The translations under genes and the position numbers were made by a program. From Verrucomicrobiota bacterium (GTDB lineage: Bacteria; Verrucomicrobiota; Verrucomicrobiia; Limisphaerales; JACDHS01), in the NCBI GenBank assembly GCA_013820875.1, contig JACDHS010000055.1, positions 1 to 33,034 on the forward strand: DNA of 33,034 nucleotides, written 5' to 3'. Positions within the stretch are counted from its first letter, which is position 1. The number at the start of each line of letters is the position of its first letter. Shown here piece by piece: positions 1 through 8,554 of this stretch. The notes beneath the pieces are model-generated. The model saw nothing but the letters and a program-made list of their open reading frames with translations. It did no database searches and was not told where the DNA came from.

Positions 1-183
1 AATGTTGCACTCTCAGACGTCCAATCCCTCGAAAAGCTTCATCTTCATCTCCAACATTCACTCCCCTCAATCCTCACCCCAATCAATGCCAGTCAACTTC
101 AAATTAGTTTCCCGCCAGACACTAACTACATCGAATTGATTGTCCGTGGAATCGTTCACAAAAAGAAAACGCGGCGACTGTAA
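1..183 (+). CDS. C-terminal end of an unidentified protein (partial, 5' end outside window)
   Basis: Frame 1 is open from the first base for 60 codons and ends with TAA at 181-183. The translation reads like a protein C-terminus: a helical Leu/His-rich segment, then a hydrophobic stretch (YIELIVRGIV) and a basic tail (HKKKTRRL). No start or known motif is visible, so the product cannot be named. The stop lies inside the hairpin that terminates the facing minus-strand gene, giving a compact convergent arrangement. An open frame of 60 codons can occur by chance, so this is a moderate call. Confidence 0.4.
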   Translation, partial: NVALSDVQSLEKLHLHLQHSLPSILTPINASQLQISFPPDTNYIELIVRGIVHKKKTRRL

Positions 184-192
184 GTCGCCGCG
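160..192 (-). terminator. Rho-independent terminator for the minus-strand PepSY-like gene
   Basis: On the minus strand a 9-bp GC-rich stem (CGCGGCGAC / GTCGCCGCG at 184-192 and 170-178) with a 5-nt loop is followed by a T-rich run (complement of the A-rich tract 160-169). It lies 34 bp past the stop of the gene at 226-807, the expected place. There is no T-run in the + direction, so it is probably unidirectional. Confidence 0.8.
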
Positions 193-225
193 CAGTCTAA
201 AACAAGAAGGCTATTTTCCTGAACA

Positions 226-807
226 TCAATCGATTCGATTAATCTTCAAATCGTTGTGGACGACTTTTCCGGTCTCAGCCGAGACATAAACGTGGCCGAC
301 ATCCGTGGTTTGGTCCGGTTTGCGCAGTTTATACGCCCAAAAACGAACTTTCCAGACATGTCCATAGTCGCGATGACGTTGCAACCACATCTGGCTGGCT
401 TGAAGTTTCACGTTCTTGAGCAGCGGTTCCTCTTTCGCAGTTTCAAGCGCGGCGTCTGAATCGACCTTCATTTTCTCTTTGTCCAATTCGGCATTGCCGG
501 TGGCAAATTCCAGGATGCGCGCCGGACGTTTTACAGACATTTTCTTTCCTGCGCCAAATTTCACTTCCGTCGCCTTGGCCGTCGCATCGGGGTCATAAAA
601 GACCACATACCAAATGTTCGGAACGAGTGAGCCGACCGATTTTTCCGAGCGGATTTCTACAACGCGACCTTTGGCATCTTCGCCAACATGCTTGTTGCCT
701 TCTTTGATCAAATCATAGGCAGTGGTTTCTTTGGCAAAGCCGCTTTGGGCCATTCCAAATGCCACAACCGCAGCTACTAAAATAGTTTTCAGGAAACTCA
801 TCTTCAT
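226..807 (-). CDS. Secreted PepSY-like protein, function unknown
   Basis: A 193-aa protein starting MKMSFLKT with a clear signal peptide (hydrophobic LVAAVVAFGMA, cleavage near GFA-KE), so probably periplasmic. The mature part starts with a small beta-rich segment. It ends with a PepSY-like pattern: a helix (SDAALETAKEE), then strands WKVRFWAYKL and GHVYVSAETGKVVHNDL, the usual alternation of substrate-derived strand and D/E-T-G-x-V turn. PepSY domains are thought to inhibit or chaperone proteases or bind small ligands; the ligand here is unknown. The frame is open upstream to 1350, but that extension runs antisense through the facing Gre gene and has no signal peptide at its start, so ATG 807 (or ATG 801) was chosen. 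No strong Shine-Dalgarno is present. It is divergent from the Gre-like gene, with 261 bp between. Confidence 0.7.
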   Translation of the reverse strand: MKMSFLKTILVAAVVAFGMAQSGFAKETTAYDLIKEGNKHVGEDAKGRVVEIRSEKSVGSLVPNIWYVVFYDPDATAKATEVKFGAGKKMSVKRPARILEFATGNAELDKEKMKVDSDAALETAKEEPLLKNVKLQASQMWLQRHRDYGHVWKVRFWAYKLRKPDQTTDVGHVYVSAETGKVVHNDLKINRID

Positions 808-882
808 TGAACGAAGGGTACGAAATGAACGCCGTTTCGCAAATATTTGTTTAAAGCACACTGTTTTGGAGGGTAAAGCCGG

Positions 883-964
883 GAAAAAGATGACAATTCG
901 TAACTTCCGCTTCCGTGAAATATAAAAATGACGACGATTGGAGACTTTTGCTTCCGTGAAATAT
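883..964. repeat. Two tandem imperfect ~41-bp repeats in a divergent promoter region
   Basis: The 15-mer GCTTCCGTGAAATAT occurs at 909-923 and again at 950-964, exactly 41 bp apart. Each copy is preceded by a related stretch (GATGACAATTCG and AATGACGACGATTGG). The pair lies between the divergent starts at 807 (-) and 1069 (+), where regulator sites would be expected. A 41-bp period is close to four helical turns, which would put both copies on one face of the DNA. No regulator can be assigned. Confidence 0.5.
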
Positions 965-1068
965 TCAACAGACGACACTACGGGAGTGGTATTTGCATGA
1001 AAAAATGCAGGCTTGCCCGGTGCGAGCCCATCTTGAACGATGGAACCCATTGCGGAGTAGCAAATACA

Positions 1069-1548
1069 GTGAACAAACAGGCCATAATTAAGAAAATCGT
1101 CGCGCAACTCGTTAAAGAGTTGGCCATTTATGTCAAAGCGTCCCATGCGGCCCGGGCCGAAGCGACCCACGAGCAGAGCAAGCCCGAGAACAAATATGAC
1201 ACTCGCGGATTGGAAGCTTCCTACCTGGCACGCGGCCAATCGCGTCAGGCAGCGGAGATCGAGCAGGCCATTGAACAATTCAATGCCTTGAACGCTCGAA
1301 AGTTCACCGGGAAAGATCCAATTGATATTGGAGCTTTGGTGGAACTTCAAACGAAGGAGGAACAGTTATATTATTTCATCGGCCCGCGCGCCGGTGGAAC
1401 GGAGGTTTCGCACGGCGGCAAGGAAATCCTCGTCATCACCCCGCAATCCCCGCTGGGACAACAACTATTCGGAAAGAAACAAGGAGACCGACTGCAAATC
1501 ACCATCGCCGGGGCGAAGAACGAATACCGGGTGGTGTCGGTATTGTAA
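1069..1548 (+). CDS. GreA/GreB-family transcription elongation factor-like protein
   Basis: From GTG 1069 the protein is 159 aa, the usual GreA/GreB length. An N-terminal helical region (KKIVAQLVKEL ... HAARAEATHEQSKPENKYDT) corresponds to the coiled-coil that enters the RNA polymerase secondary channel. The motif KYDTRGLEASYLARGQSRQ is typical of this subgroup. The C-terminal FKBP-like domain ends with ITPQSPLGQQLFGKKQGD, the classic Gre pattern (SP-lG-alLGkk-GD). Gre factors stimulate transcript cleavage in backtracked RNA polymerase; many bacteria have several paralogs and this may be a variant. The frame is open back to 928, but that extension overlaps the 41-bp repeats and lacks family similarity. 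A GGAG at 1053-1056 precedes GTG 1069. Confidence 0.8.
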   Translation: MNKQAIIKKIVAQLVKELAIYVKASHAARAEATHEQSKPENKYDTRGLEASYLARGQSRQAAEIEQAIEQFNALNARKFTGKDPIDIGALVELQTKEEQLYYFIGPRAGGTEVSHGGKEILVITPQSPLGQQLFGKKQGDRLQITIAGAKNEYRVVSVL

Positions 1549-1572
1549 TAATGGTTTAGACGCGAAGGTTCC

Positions 1573-1611
1573 TCTTAATCCTAATCGGTTTTCCGAGGAT
1601 TAGGATTAAGA
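1573..1611. repeat. Long hairpin, dispersed TTAATCCTAATC-type element
   Basis: A perfect 14-bp stem (TCTTAATCCTAATC at 1573-1586, GATTAGGATTAAGA at 1598-1611) has an 11-nt loop. It lies just after the Gre-like gene and before hrpA. There is no clean T-tract, so it is not a standard terminator. A related hairpin lies at 22633-22676 (TAATCCTGATCT arms), so this is probably a family of dispersed repeats. Confidence 0.7.
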
Positions 1612-1690
1612 TTAAGAAAGGGGCTACACCAAGTGCGGTTGAATTTGAGACTCGCTACTCCATCCACTACAGTGCCCATCCAAAACTCTG

Positions 1691-4600
1691 ATGCCTGATC
1701 CCCGTATCGAAGAACTAAAGACTCTGTTGCCGCAATGCATGCTGCCCGATTGGGTGCGGCTTGGCTCGCGGCTCATTCGTCTTTTGCGGGACAAGCATCA
1801 TCCCGACAAACACGACGCTTTACTGAAACGTTTGACTGAGCAGGTGCGCGCTTCCATCGCACTTCGCGAGGCACGCCGACTCAACGCACTGCGCGTCAGT
1901 TATCCGCCAGACCTGCCGATCACCGCGCGCAAAGATGAGATCGTCGCCGCGATTCGCGACAACCAGGTGGTCATCATCGCCGGCGAAACCGGTTCCGGCA
2001 AAACGACGCAGATTCCCAAGATGTGCCTCGAAGCGGGTCTTGGCATCGAAGCCAAAATTGGCTGCACACAACCGCGACGGGTCGCTGCGCTTTCCATCTC
2101 GCGACGTATTGCCGAAGAGTTGAACGCCGCGTGGGGACGTGAGGTCGGTTGCACCATTCGGTTCGACGATCGATCCAGTCCGCACACTTACATCAAGTTG
2201 ATGACGGACGGGATTCTCCTCGCCGAAACCCAGGGCGATCCCGACCTTTCCGAATACAATGCGTTGATCATTGATGAAGCGCATGAACGTTCGTTGAACA
2301 TTGATTTTCTTCTCGGTTATTTGAAAGGACTGCTGGCGCGTCGCAAGGATCTAAAGCTGATCGTCACTTCGGCGACGATCGATACCGAAGCCTTCTCGCG
2401 GCATTTCAATGATGCGCCCATCATCGAAGTATCGGGACGGATGTTTCCGGTGGATGTCTTCTATAATCCACTGGACGCGAATTCTGAGGAGAGCGGTGAC
2501 ATCAGCTACGTGGATGCAGCAGTCCAATCGGCTGAAAATATTCTATACGAAAGCAGCTTCGGCGACGTGCTGATCTTCATGCCGGGCGAACGCGACATCC
2601 GCGAGACAAGCGACATGCTCGAAGGCCGTTTTGGGCGTGATGCCGAAATCATCCCACTTTTCGGACGTCTAAGCTCCGGGGATCAGCAACGCGTTTTCGC
2701 TCCATCGGCGCGCCGCAAGATTGTCATTGCGACGAACATCGCCGAGACGTCGTTGACCATTCCCGGTATTCGTTACGTCATTGATGCTGGGCTCGCTCGG
2801 ATCAGCCGTTATAACCCGCGCACTCGCACAAAACGTTTGCCTGTCGAACCGGTTTCACAAAGCAGCGCGAACCAACGCAAGGGCAGGGCGGGGCGTGTGC
2901 AGGATGGTATTTGCATCCGTCTTTATTCCGAAGAGGATTACGATTCGCGCCCGCCATTCACCCAACCGGAAATTCAACGGGCCAATCTCGCGGAAGTAAT
3001 CCTGCGGATGAAAGCGTTTCGGCTCGGAGAAATTGAAACATTTCCCTTCGTTCAACCTCCATCACCCGCGGCCATCGGGAACGGATTCGCGCTCTTGCAG
3101 GAACTCGGCGCCCTGGACGATAAACGCGAACTCACTCCGCTCGGTCGTGACCTTGCGCGTTTGCCGATTGATCCAACGCTCGGACGCATGTTGCTGCAAT
3201 CGCAGAGCGAACATGCCACGCGCGAACTGTTGATCATCGCTGCCGGGTTGAGCATCCAGGATCCGCGCGAACGTCCGCTCGACCAGAAGGATGCTGCTGC
3301 CGCCGCGCACAAACGGTTCAATGATCCGCAATCAGATTTTCTCGCGTTGCTCAACATTTGGAATGAAGTGCATGATCAATGGGAAAAGATCCGCACCCAA
3401 AATGCGCGACGCAAATTCTGCAAACAACATTTCCTCTCTTACCTGCGCATGCGCGAGTGGCAGGATCTTTACTCGCAACTCCACGACGCCCTGGAAGATC
3501 TCGGCACTCTGAAGCTCAACGAAAGCAACGCCGCTTATCCCGCAATTCATCGTTCGATTCTCGCTGGATTGATCGGGCATGTGGCGCATCGCGAAGAACG
3601 CAATACTTATAAAGCTTCCGGTAATCGTGAAGTGACCGTTTTCCCGGGTTCATCTTTGTACGAACGGGGTGAAACGCAGAAGAAGCGCGTTCCGAAGAAC
3701 GAGAAGCAACAACCGAAACAACGCACGAATCAGCCGGAATGGATTGTGGCCGGTGAGATCGTGGAAACGTCGCAACTCTTCGCCCGCACCATTGCCGGGA
3801 TTGATCCGCAATGGATTTTCCAACTTGCGCCACATGCCTGCAAACTGACGCATCAGAATCCGCATTGGAGCGCGAGCAGTGGTCGGGTGTTGGTTGAGGA
3901 AGTGGTCACGTTGCACGGGCTCGAAGTGCAGCGTCGTAAGGTTGCTTATGGGAACATCAATGCCAAGGAAGCGACGGAGATATTTATCAGGTCAGCGTTG
4001 GTTGAGGAGAATATTCTTCCTGCTCGGGGAAACCGACGTGAGGAGCTCAGTGATACAGAAACGCGAGCGAACGCTGAAAGTAATCCTCTATCCCAGCGGG
4101 AGAAAGCATCCGGCAACAGCTACAGCTACTCGATTTCTGAAAACGAATTACCCGCACAATACAATTTCCTTTCCCATAACCGCGCCATTCGCCAGAAAAT
4201 TGAAAACTGGCAAACCCGCGTTCGCCGCTACGATCTCGCCGATCCTGACCAGGCGCTCTTCGATTTCTACGCGAAGCAGATTGAAAATGTTTCTTCGACT
4301 CACGAACTGAATCGTTTACTGGGAGAACGTGGTAATCAGCATTTCCTGCGTGTCACCGAAGCGGATCTCGCTGGCGGACGTTTGTTGAGTTTCGATTCCA
4401 ATGCCTTCCCGGACATCGTGCCGATTGGCGGTCAACCGGTGGCCGTGAGTTACGCTTACGCTCCCGGGGAAGAGAACGATGGTGTCACAATCAAACTTCC
4501 GTTCAGCCTCGCGCAGTCAGTTTCATCCGCGCTCCTCGAATGGGCTGTGCCGGGTTTGCGCGAAGAGCAAATCAGCGAACTTCTGCGTGCTCTACCGAAA

Positions 4601-5833
4601 GCAATGCGCCGGGAATTGATGCCGCTTCCGGAGAAGGTCACGGAGATCGTCCGTGACTTTCAACCAGTTGGCCCATCGTTTCTACACGACCTCGGCCGTT
4701 TCATTCATCAACGCTTCGGCATCGCAGTGAACGAAAATTCCTGGCCCGCGGATTCCCTTCCTCCGCACCTGCGTCCGCGCATTGAAGTGATTGGCAACAA
4801 TCGGAAAACCCTCGGGACAGGGCGCAACCTGAACGAACTCCGCGAACGTTTCGCTTCGGTAAAAATCGAACCAACAAAGGAACCACGCGATTGGCAACAA
4901 GCCGCGCAGAAGTGGGAACGATTCGGCATCACTGCATGGAACTTTGGCGATCTCCCCGAGCGGATCACTGTGCGGGAGGATGCTGATCTGCCGGTTTACG
5001 CATGGCCCGGTTTACACTTCGAGGAAGGCAATGTTAACCTCAAACTATTTCCCACTCCCGACAGCGCCCGCGACGCCAGTCTCAGTGGAGTAAAACGTCT
5101 CGTCGAACTCGCCATTCAACGCGATCTCGGCTGGATTGAAAAAGATCTTCGCGCCCTTATGCGCCTGGATGCCCTTTACGCCCCCATCGGCGGTAGTGAA
5201 GAACTTCGCGAAACTGCTTTGGAGAATCTAAAGCGCCATATCCTCCCCTCCGAACCATTGTCCGCGCTCACTGAAGCGAATTTCCAATACGCCGTAGAGA
5301 ATGCGAAGAAACGTGTTCCGGGAGTTGCGCAACAATTGATGGATCGAGTCGCCACAATTCTGCAAATGCGTCAGCAGGTGCAACAGCGAGTTGGCGTTGT
5401 TGCTGTGCCAGCGGCACCCCGCGCGAAGACGTTCAATGACTTCAGCCAACTCGGACAGGCCGTGGCAAAGCCGCAAACGAATCCGTTTGCCATCGAACTC
5501 GCGAATCTATTGCCATCGCGTTTTCTTGAGCGCGTTTCCTTCGATCGGCTCCCGCATCTTCCGCGCTATTTAAAAGCACTCCTGCTCCGCGCTGAACGTG
5601 CGAAGTTGAATCCGCCTAAAGATCAGGAACGGGTTAAACTGCTTGCCCCGTTTGTAGAGTCCTTGAAAAAGCTCGAAGCCGCCCCACGCCAAACCGCCGA
5701 GACCCGGAAGAACCTGGAAGAGTTCCGTTGGATGATCGAAGAATACAAAGTCTCCCTCTTCGCCCAGGAAGTCGGCACCGCGATTCCTATTTCCCCGAAA
5801 CGCCTCACAGAACAACTACAGAGGTTGCGCTGA
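1691..5833 (+). CDS. hrpA: ATP-dependent RNA helicase HrpA (DEAH-box)
   Basis: A 1380-aa protein with the HrpA architecture. The helicase core follows an N-terminal helical region: Walker A GETGSGKT (98-105), DEAH (195-198), SAT (227-229), motif VI QRKGRAGR (about 395-402). Then come winged-helix/ratchet and OB-fold regions and the long HrpA C-terminal region (DUF3418). E. coli HrpA is about 1300 aa and acts on mRNA and on stalled or colliding ribosomes as a 3'-5' helicase; the same role is inferred here. All ATPase motifs are intact. The sequence between EENIL and YNFLSHNR (about residues 776-816) is low-complexity and absent from the family consensus as I know it; see the separate entry. 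The gene stands alone, with 142 bp upstream containing a repeat hairpin. ATG 1691 has only a weak ribosome site. Confidence 0.93.
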   Translation: MPDPRIEELKTLLPQCMLPDWVRLGSRLIRLLRDKHHPDKHDALLKRLTEQVRASIALREARRLNALRVSYPPDLPITARKDEIVAAIRDNQVVIIAGETGSGKTTQIPKMCLEAGLGIEAKIGCTQPRRVAALSISRRIAEELNAAWGREVGCTIRFDDRSSPHTYIKLMTDGILLAETQGDPDLSEYNALIIDEAHERSLNIDFLLGYLKGLLARRKDLKLIVTSATIDTEAFSRHFNDAPIIEVSGRMFPVDVFYNPLDANSEESGDISYVDAAVQSAENILYESSFGDVLIFMPGERDIRETSDMLEGRFGRDAEIIPLFGRLSSGDQQRVFAPSARRKIVIATNIAETSLTIPGIRYVIDAGLARISRYNPRTRTKRLPVEPVSQSSANQRKGRAGRVQDGICIRLYSEEDYDSRPPFTQPEIQRANLAEVILRMKAFRLGEIETFPFVQPPSPAAIGNGFALLQELGALDDKRELTPLGRDLARLPIDPTLGRMLLQSQSEHATRELLIIAAGLSIQDPRERPLDQKDAAAAAHKRFNDPQSDFLALLNIWNEVHDQWEKIRTQNARRKFCKQHFLSYLRMREWQDLYSQLHDALEDLGTLKLNESNAAYPAIHRSILAGLIGHVAHREERNTYKASGNREVTVFPGSSLYERGETQKKRVPKNEKQQPKQRTNQPEWIVAGEIVETSQLFARTIAGIDPQWIFQLAPHACKLTHQNPHWSASSGRVLVEEVVTLHGLEVQRRKVAYGNINAKEATEIFIRSALVEENILPARGNRREELSDTETRANAESNPLSQREKASGNSYSYSISENELPAQYNFLSHNRAIRQKIENWQTRVRRYDLADPDQALFDFYAKQIENVSSTHELNRLLGERGNQHFLRVTEADLAGGRLLSFDSNAFPDIVPIGGQPVAVSYAYAPGEENDGVTIKLPFSLAQSVSSALLEWAVPGLREEQISELLRALPKAMRRELMPLPEKVTEIVRDFQPVGPSFLHDLGRFIHQRFGIAVNENSWPADSLPPHLRPRIEVIGNNRKTLGTGRNLNELRERFASVKIEPTKEPRDWQQAAQKWERFGITAWNFGDLPERITVREDADLPVYAWPGLHFEEGNVNLKLFPTPDSARDASLSGVKRLVELAIQRDLGWIEKDLRALMRLDALYAPIGGSEELRETALENLKRHILPSEPLSALTEANFQYAVENAKKRVPGVAQQLMDRVATILQMRQQVQQRVGVVAVPAAPRAKTFNDFSQLGQAVAKPQTNPFAIELANLLPSRFLERVSFDRLPHLPRYLKALLLRAERAKLNPPKDQERVKLLAPFVESLKKLEAAPRQTAETRKNLEEFRWMIEEYKVSLFAQEVGTAIPISPKRLTEQLQRLR
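4017..4140 (+). other. Probable in-frame repeat-derived insertion within hrpA
   Basis: This stretch encodes about 41 Arg/Glu/Ser/Asn-rich residues (including REELSDTETRANAESNPLSQ) in the linker between the OB-fold region and the DUF3418 region, where HrpA proteins normally run directly from the strand ending in ALVE to an FLxHN-type motif. The DNA around 4081-4120 (CCTCTATCCCAGCGGGAGAA) resembles the 'NPLSQRE' type of dispersed repeat known from many bacterial genomes. Origin from a repeat is inference; the low complexity and the unusual placement are seen directly. Confidence 0.4.
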
Positions 5834-5908
5834 AAATCGAACGCTTTTGTTTTCCTCGGGATTTTCATCTTCCTGTTCCTGTCTGATTTTTTCTTTGACA
5901 GAAAACAG

Positions 5909-5937
5909 TTGACAGCCCGCTGCAATTGCTATATGAA
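5909..5937 (+). promoter_or_regulatory. Sigma70-type promoter of the envelope operon
   Basis: A perfect -35 box TTGACA (5909-5914) is followed after 17 bp by TATGAA (5932-5937; 4/6 match to the -10 consensus). The start site would be about 5944, roughly 160 nt before the first gene at 6102. A second TTGACA at 5895-5900 has no comparable -10 box. Confidence 0.55.
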
Positions 5938-5938
5938 T

Positions 5939-5960
5939 CCCCTATTCAAATGTATAGGGG
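5939..5960. promoter_or_regulatory. Inverted repeat at the predicted transcription start
   Basis: Arms CCCCTAT (5939-5945) and ATAGGGG (5954-5960) are separated by 8 nt and overlap the predicted +1 of the promoter just upstream. It could be a repressor operator or a 5'-end hairpin stabilising the operon mRNA. No adjacent regulator gene helps to choose. Confidence 0.4.
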
Positions 5961-6101
5961 CATTTCCAGTAAAGATTCGCGATTATACATTCCGGCGAGG
6001 CGTTCGGCGCTCTTGCTTACCGCTCTAGCTTATAAAACAGGAGCGCTCACCTAACTCCGCTAAGCCAATTACTTTCAGTTTAGTAAATAAATATATACCA
6101 T

Positions 6102-6389
6102 ATGCATCAAGAGCCACCGGCACAACAAACCCAACAGGCACCGAAACAGGTAATCATCGTGCAATCCACGAAAAGCGTGGGAGTAGCTATTCTGCTCTCA
6201 TTCTTCTTCGGGCCGCTCGGCATGTTTTACTCCACCGTTTCGGGTGCCGTTGTCATGATTTTCGCGAATTTGGTCGCGGTCTTTCTTACATTGGGGATCG
6301 GACTCGTACTCACATGGCCAATCGGCATGATCTGGGCTGCGCGAGCTGCCAGCGCTCATAATAAGAAGCTACTGACTGGAGTGAACTAA
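6102..6389 (+). CDS. Small inner-membrane protein (TM2-like)
   Basis: A 95-aa protein. The first ~20 residues are Gln/Pro-rich (QEPPAQQTQQAPKQ) and cytoplasmic-like. Two hydrophobic segments follow: VGVAILLSFFFGPLGMFYST (about 27-46) and VVMIFANLVAVFLTLGIGLV (about 50-69), with a further WPIGMIWAARAASAHN motif. The FGPLGMFY and WPIGMIWA motifs recall TM2-domain and related small membrane proteins. It is the first gene after the 5909 promoter and lies 82 bp before the CsgG/PEGA gene, so it probably belongs to that envelope operon. Function unknown. Confidence 0.75.
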   Translation: MHQEPPAQQTQQAPKQVIIVQSTKSVGVAILLSFFFGPLGMFYSTVSGAVVMIFANLVAVFLTLGIGLVLTWPIGMIWAARAASAHNKKLLTGVN

Positions 6390-6471
6390 ACTCTGCAATC
6401 AGTCCATCACGGAACGAACTTGGTGATTTCCTGTCGGTAAATTGCCAGGCAATTGAACAACATAATAAGCT

Positions 6472-7611
6472 ATGAAAATGCGAAATGGTGGTTGGGTGAG
6501 CAATTTGTCACGGTTGTTTACACTGATTCTGTCTCTCCTTATCCCGTGCAGCGTTCTCGCTCAAAACGAGACACCGAGAAAAGCCGCGATCTTTGTGGAG
6601 AACAGGGGAGGAGCAGCGTTGAGCGACCAAGTGCCGGTATTTGAAGACCTCATCACTAGTCGAATTGCTGACAAGGGATTTGTAGTGATTAGTCGGGAAA
6701 CTTCGATCGGCGCTCTAAAAAAGGGAACCCGTCTGGATGAATTACTCGAGAGCAATACATCGGCTCTACGTCTGGCGCAGAGTCTCGGCGCAGATTACCT
6801 CATTGTCGTTTCAATAACTTCCTTCGGCTCTGAAAAGCGCACATTCAAGGATGAGAATCTTAACACTGTGAACCTGATCGAAACGTTGCGTGTCAGTTAT
6901 AAGATACTTGAAGGCGCACAGGGAGGCGCGCTCGCCGGGGCTCCTATCAAGGTGAGTAAGACCACCCGTTCTACTGCCAACAACCAAACGGAAAGCAGCG
7001 ACACAATCAACGAATTGCTGGATGAAGCCGCGGCAAAAATTGCGGATAGCATGGGAACAAAACAATCCATCGTTCGTCAGAAGGTCGTGCCGGCTGACTG
7101 GGTGGAAATTAGCGTAGCTTGCGGGATGCAGGATCTCGCTCAGTTGCCAATCAGTATTCCGGACATTTTCATCTCAGACGACAAAGTGGTGACGATTTCC
7201 GAAAGGAGACTGGAAATTCAACCTCTGGATGTAACGGTCGAACTCAATGGAACGGCTCTCGGTTCCGCTCCAGGAAAGTTTAAGGTGCCACCGGGCCTGA
7301 ATAAAATTCGTCTCACTCGCGAAGGGTTTGCCGATTGGGAACGGACTATTAACACTTACGATGGTCAGGTCCTCAAAGTTGCCCTTCAGATGAGTGAAGC
7401 GGGTTACGCTCGTTGGAAAGATAATACAGCCTTCCTTCAAAAGCTTGAAAACAATCGAAAGTTGACCGACGGCACCGTGAAAGTTCTCGAAGGTTTTGCG
7501 CAAACATTGCGCCAGAGCGGTTACAAAGTGGACGTCAAGCACGACTCATTAGTGAGACACGAGTCGAAAGGGGATGCCCTCATCAAACCACAAATTAGCA
7601 TTTTTAAATAG
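6472..7611 (+). CDS. Secreted CsgG/LpoB-like protein with PEGA domain
   Basis: A 379-aa protein with a signal peptide (hydrophobic LFTLILSLLIPCSVLA, cleaved before QNE). Residues ~37-205 have the CsgG/LpoB-type alpha/beta pattern: AAIFVENR, then LITSRIADKGFVVISRE and LGADYLIVVSI, as in proteins that assemble at or activate envelope machines. Residues ~250-310 form a PEGA domain (PLDVTVELNGTALGSAPGKF followed by GLNKIRLTREGF), a beta module common in surface and envelope proteins. The C-terminal ~70 residues are charged and helical. It lacks a lipobox cysteine, unlike the later LpoB in the same operon. ATG 6472 or ATG 6478 could start it; no clear Shine-Dalgarno. The next gene follows after 5 bp. 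Confidence 0.75.
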   Translation: MKMRNGGWVSNLSRLFTLILSLLIPCSVLAQNETPRKAAIFVENRGGAALSDQVPVFEDLITSRIADKGFVVISRETSIGALKKGTRLDELLESNTSALRLAQSLGADYLIVVSITSFGSEKRTFKDENLNTVNLIETLRVSYKILEGAQGGALAGAPIKVSKTTRSTANNQTESSDTINELLDEAAAKIADSMGTKQSIVRQKVVPADWVEISVACGMQDLAQLPISIPDIFISDDKVVTISERRLEIQPLDVTVELNGTALGSAPGKFKVPPGLNKIRLTREGFADWERTINTYDGQVLKVALQMSEAGYARWKDNTAFLQKLENNRKLTDGTVKVLEGFAQTLRQSGYKVDVKHDSLVRHESKGDALIKPQISIFK

Positions 7612-7616
7612 TTACC

Positions 7617-8510
7617 ATGAAACGTAATGTCATCCGCGCGGTTGCTGTCATTTCAATATTGGCCAGTCACTTTGCTGCATGGGCGCAACTCGATACCCTC
7701 GGAGTCGCCGCTATAACGCCTGGAAAATCGCTCGCCGAAAGCATCAAAAATTCCGGCAAGACGCTGTCCATGGGCCGTGTCACTGAATCCATGGATGGCC
7801 AGTTGCTGGATCGATTCAACGCAACGCGCAAGTTCCAATTGGTTGCTGTCAGCGATCTCAAGGAATTGGTCAAATCACAGGAACGGGCGCATTCAGGGAA
7901 CTATGACGCCGATGATCCTAATCTCCCTCAGTTGTTCAAACTCGCTGGGGTTAAATTCCACGTCATTACCACGGTGGACGATTTTCAGGATGTGACTGAG
8001 AAAGCCAGGTTCTCTGACGGTGGCACTGGGCTCCGCCGAAATGTCAGGCTTTCAGCCGTCGCGAAGATTTACGAAACCGCGACCGGCAAATTACTCGAGT
8101 CCGCCAATTTTCAAGTGACTACCAATTCGGTCCGTGAAGATCTGTCAATTGCATCCCGTGACGGCGAACTGACGGACGAATTGTTCGTTTCCATTGCACG
8201 CGATATTGCGGGGAAAATTGCCAACCATGTGGCTGATGTTGTTTTCCCGGCGAAGGTGCTGGTGAAGCGCGACAAGCAAATCACGATCAACCGAGGTCAA
8301 GGCGCCGGAATTGAGCTGGATCAGATATGGAACGTTTTTGCAGTGGGCGAGGAACTGATCGACCCGGACACCAACGAATCGCTTGGTCGGGAAGAAATTC
8401 CGGTAGGTAAAGCGAAGATTGTCAGTATCCAACCGAAGACGTCCACCGCTCATATCCTTGAAGATTTAGGCATAGATCGCGGGGCTGTTCTACGCCTGCC
8501 CGCTCGTTAG
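7617..8510 (+). CDS. Secreted CsgG-like protein with FlgT-like C-terminal domain
   Basis: A 297-aa protein with a signal peptide (VIRAVAVISILASHFAAWAQ). Residues ~25-200 are a CsgG-type fold: LGVAAITPGK, a helix, FQLVAVSDLKELVKSQ, AGVKFHVITTVDDF, and KIYETATGKLLESANF, the strand-turn-strand seen in CsgG/LpoB proteins. The C-terminal ~90 residues (KVLVKRDKQITINRGQGAGI, then WNVFAVGEEL, IPVGKAKIVSIQP) match the SH3-like domain found at the C-terminus of FlgT and related proteins. CsgG forms an outer-membrane secretion pore and FlgT a flagellar ring; a periplasmic or outer-membrane assembly role is inferred. No lipobox is seen. Confidence 0.75.
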   Translation: MKRNVIRAVAVISILASHFAAWAQLDTLGVAAITPGKSLAESIKNSGKTLSMGRVTESMDGQLLDRFNATRKFQLVAVSDLKELVKSQERAHSGNYDADDPNLPQLFKLAGVKFHVITTVDDFQDVTEKARFSDGGTGLRRNVRLSAVAKIYETATGKLLESANFQVTTNSVREDLSIASRDGELTDELFVSIARDIAGKIANHVADVVFPAKVLVKRDKQITINRGQGAGIELDQIWNVFAVGEELIDPDTNESLGREEIPVGKAKIVSIQPKTSTAHILEDLGIDRGAVLRLPAR

Positions 8511-8554
8511 CGCTGCTCTATAAACACAAACTCAGACAACAAACAAACCCAATC

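Noticed and set aside
808-1350. N-terminal extension of the minus-strand gene at 226 (374-aa version)
   Set aside because: It is antisense to the Gre-like gene and to its repeat-bearing upstream region, and it buries the clear signal peptide at residue 182.
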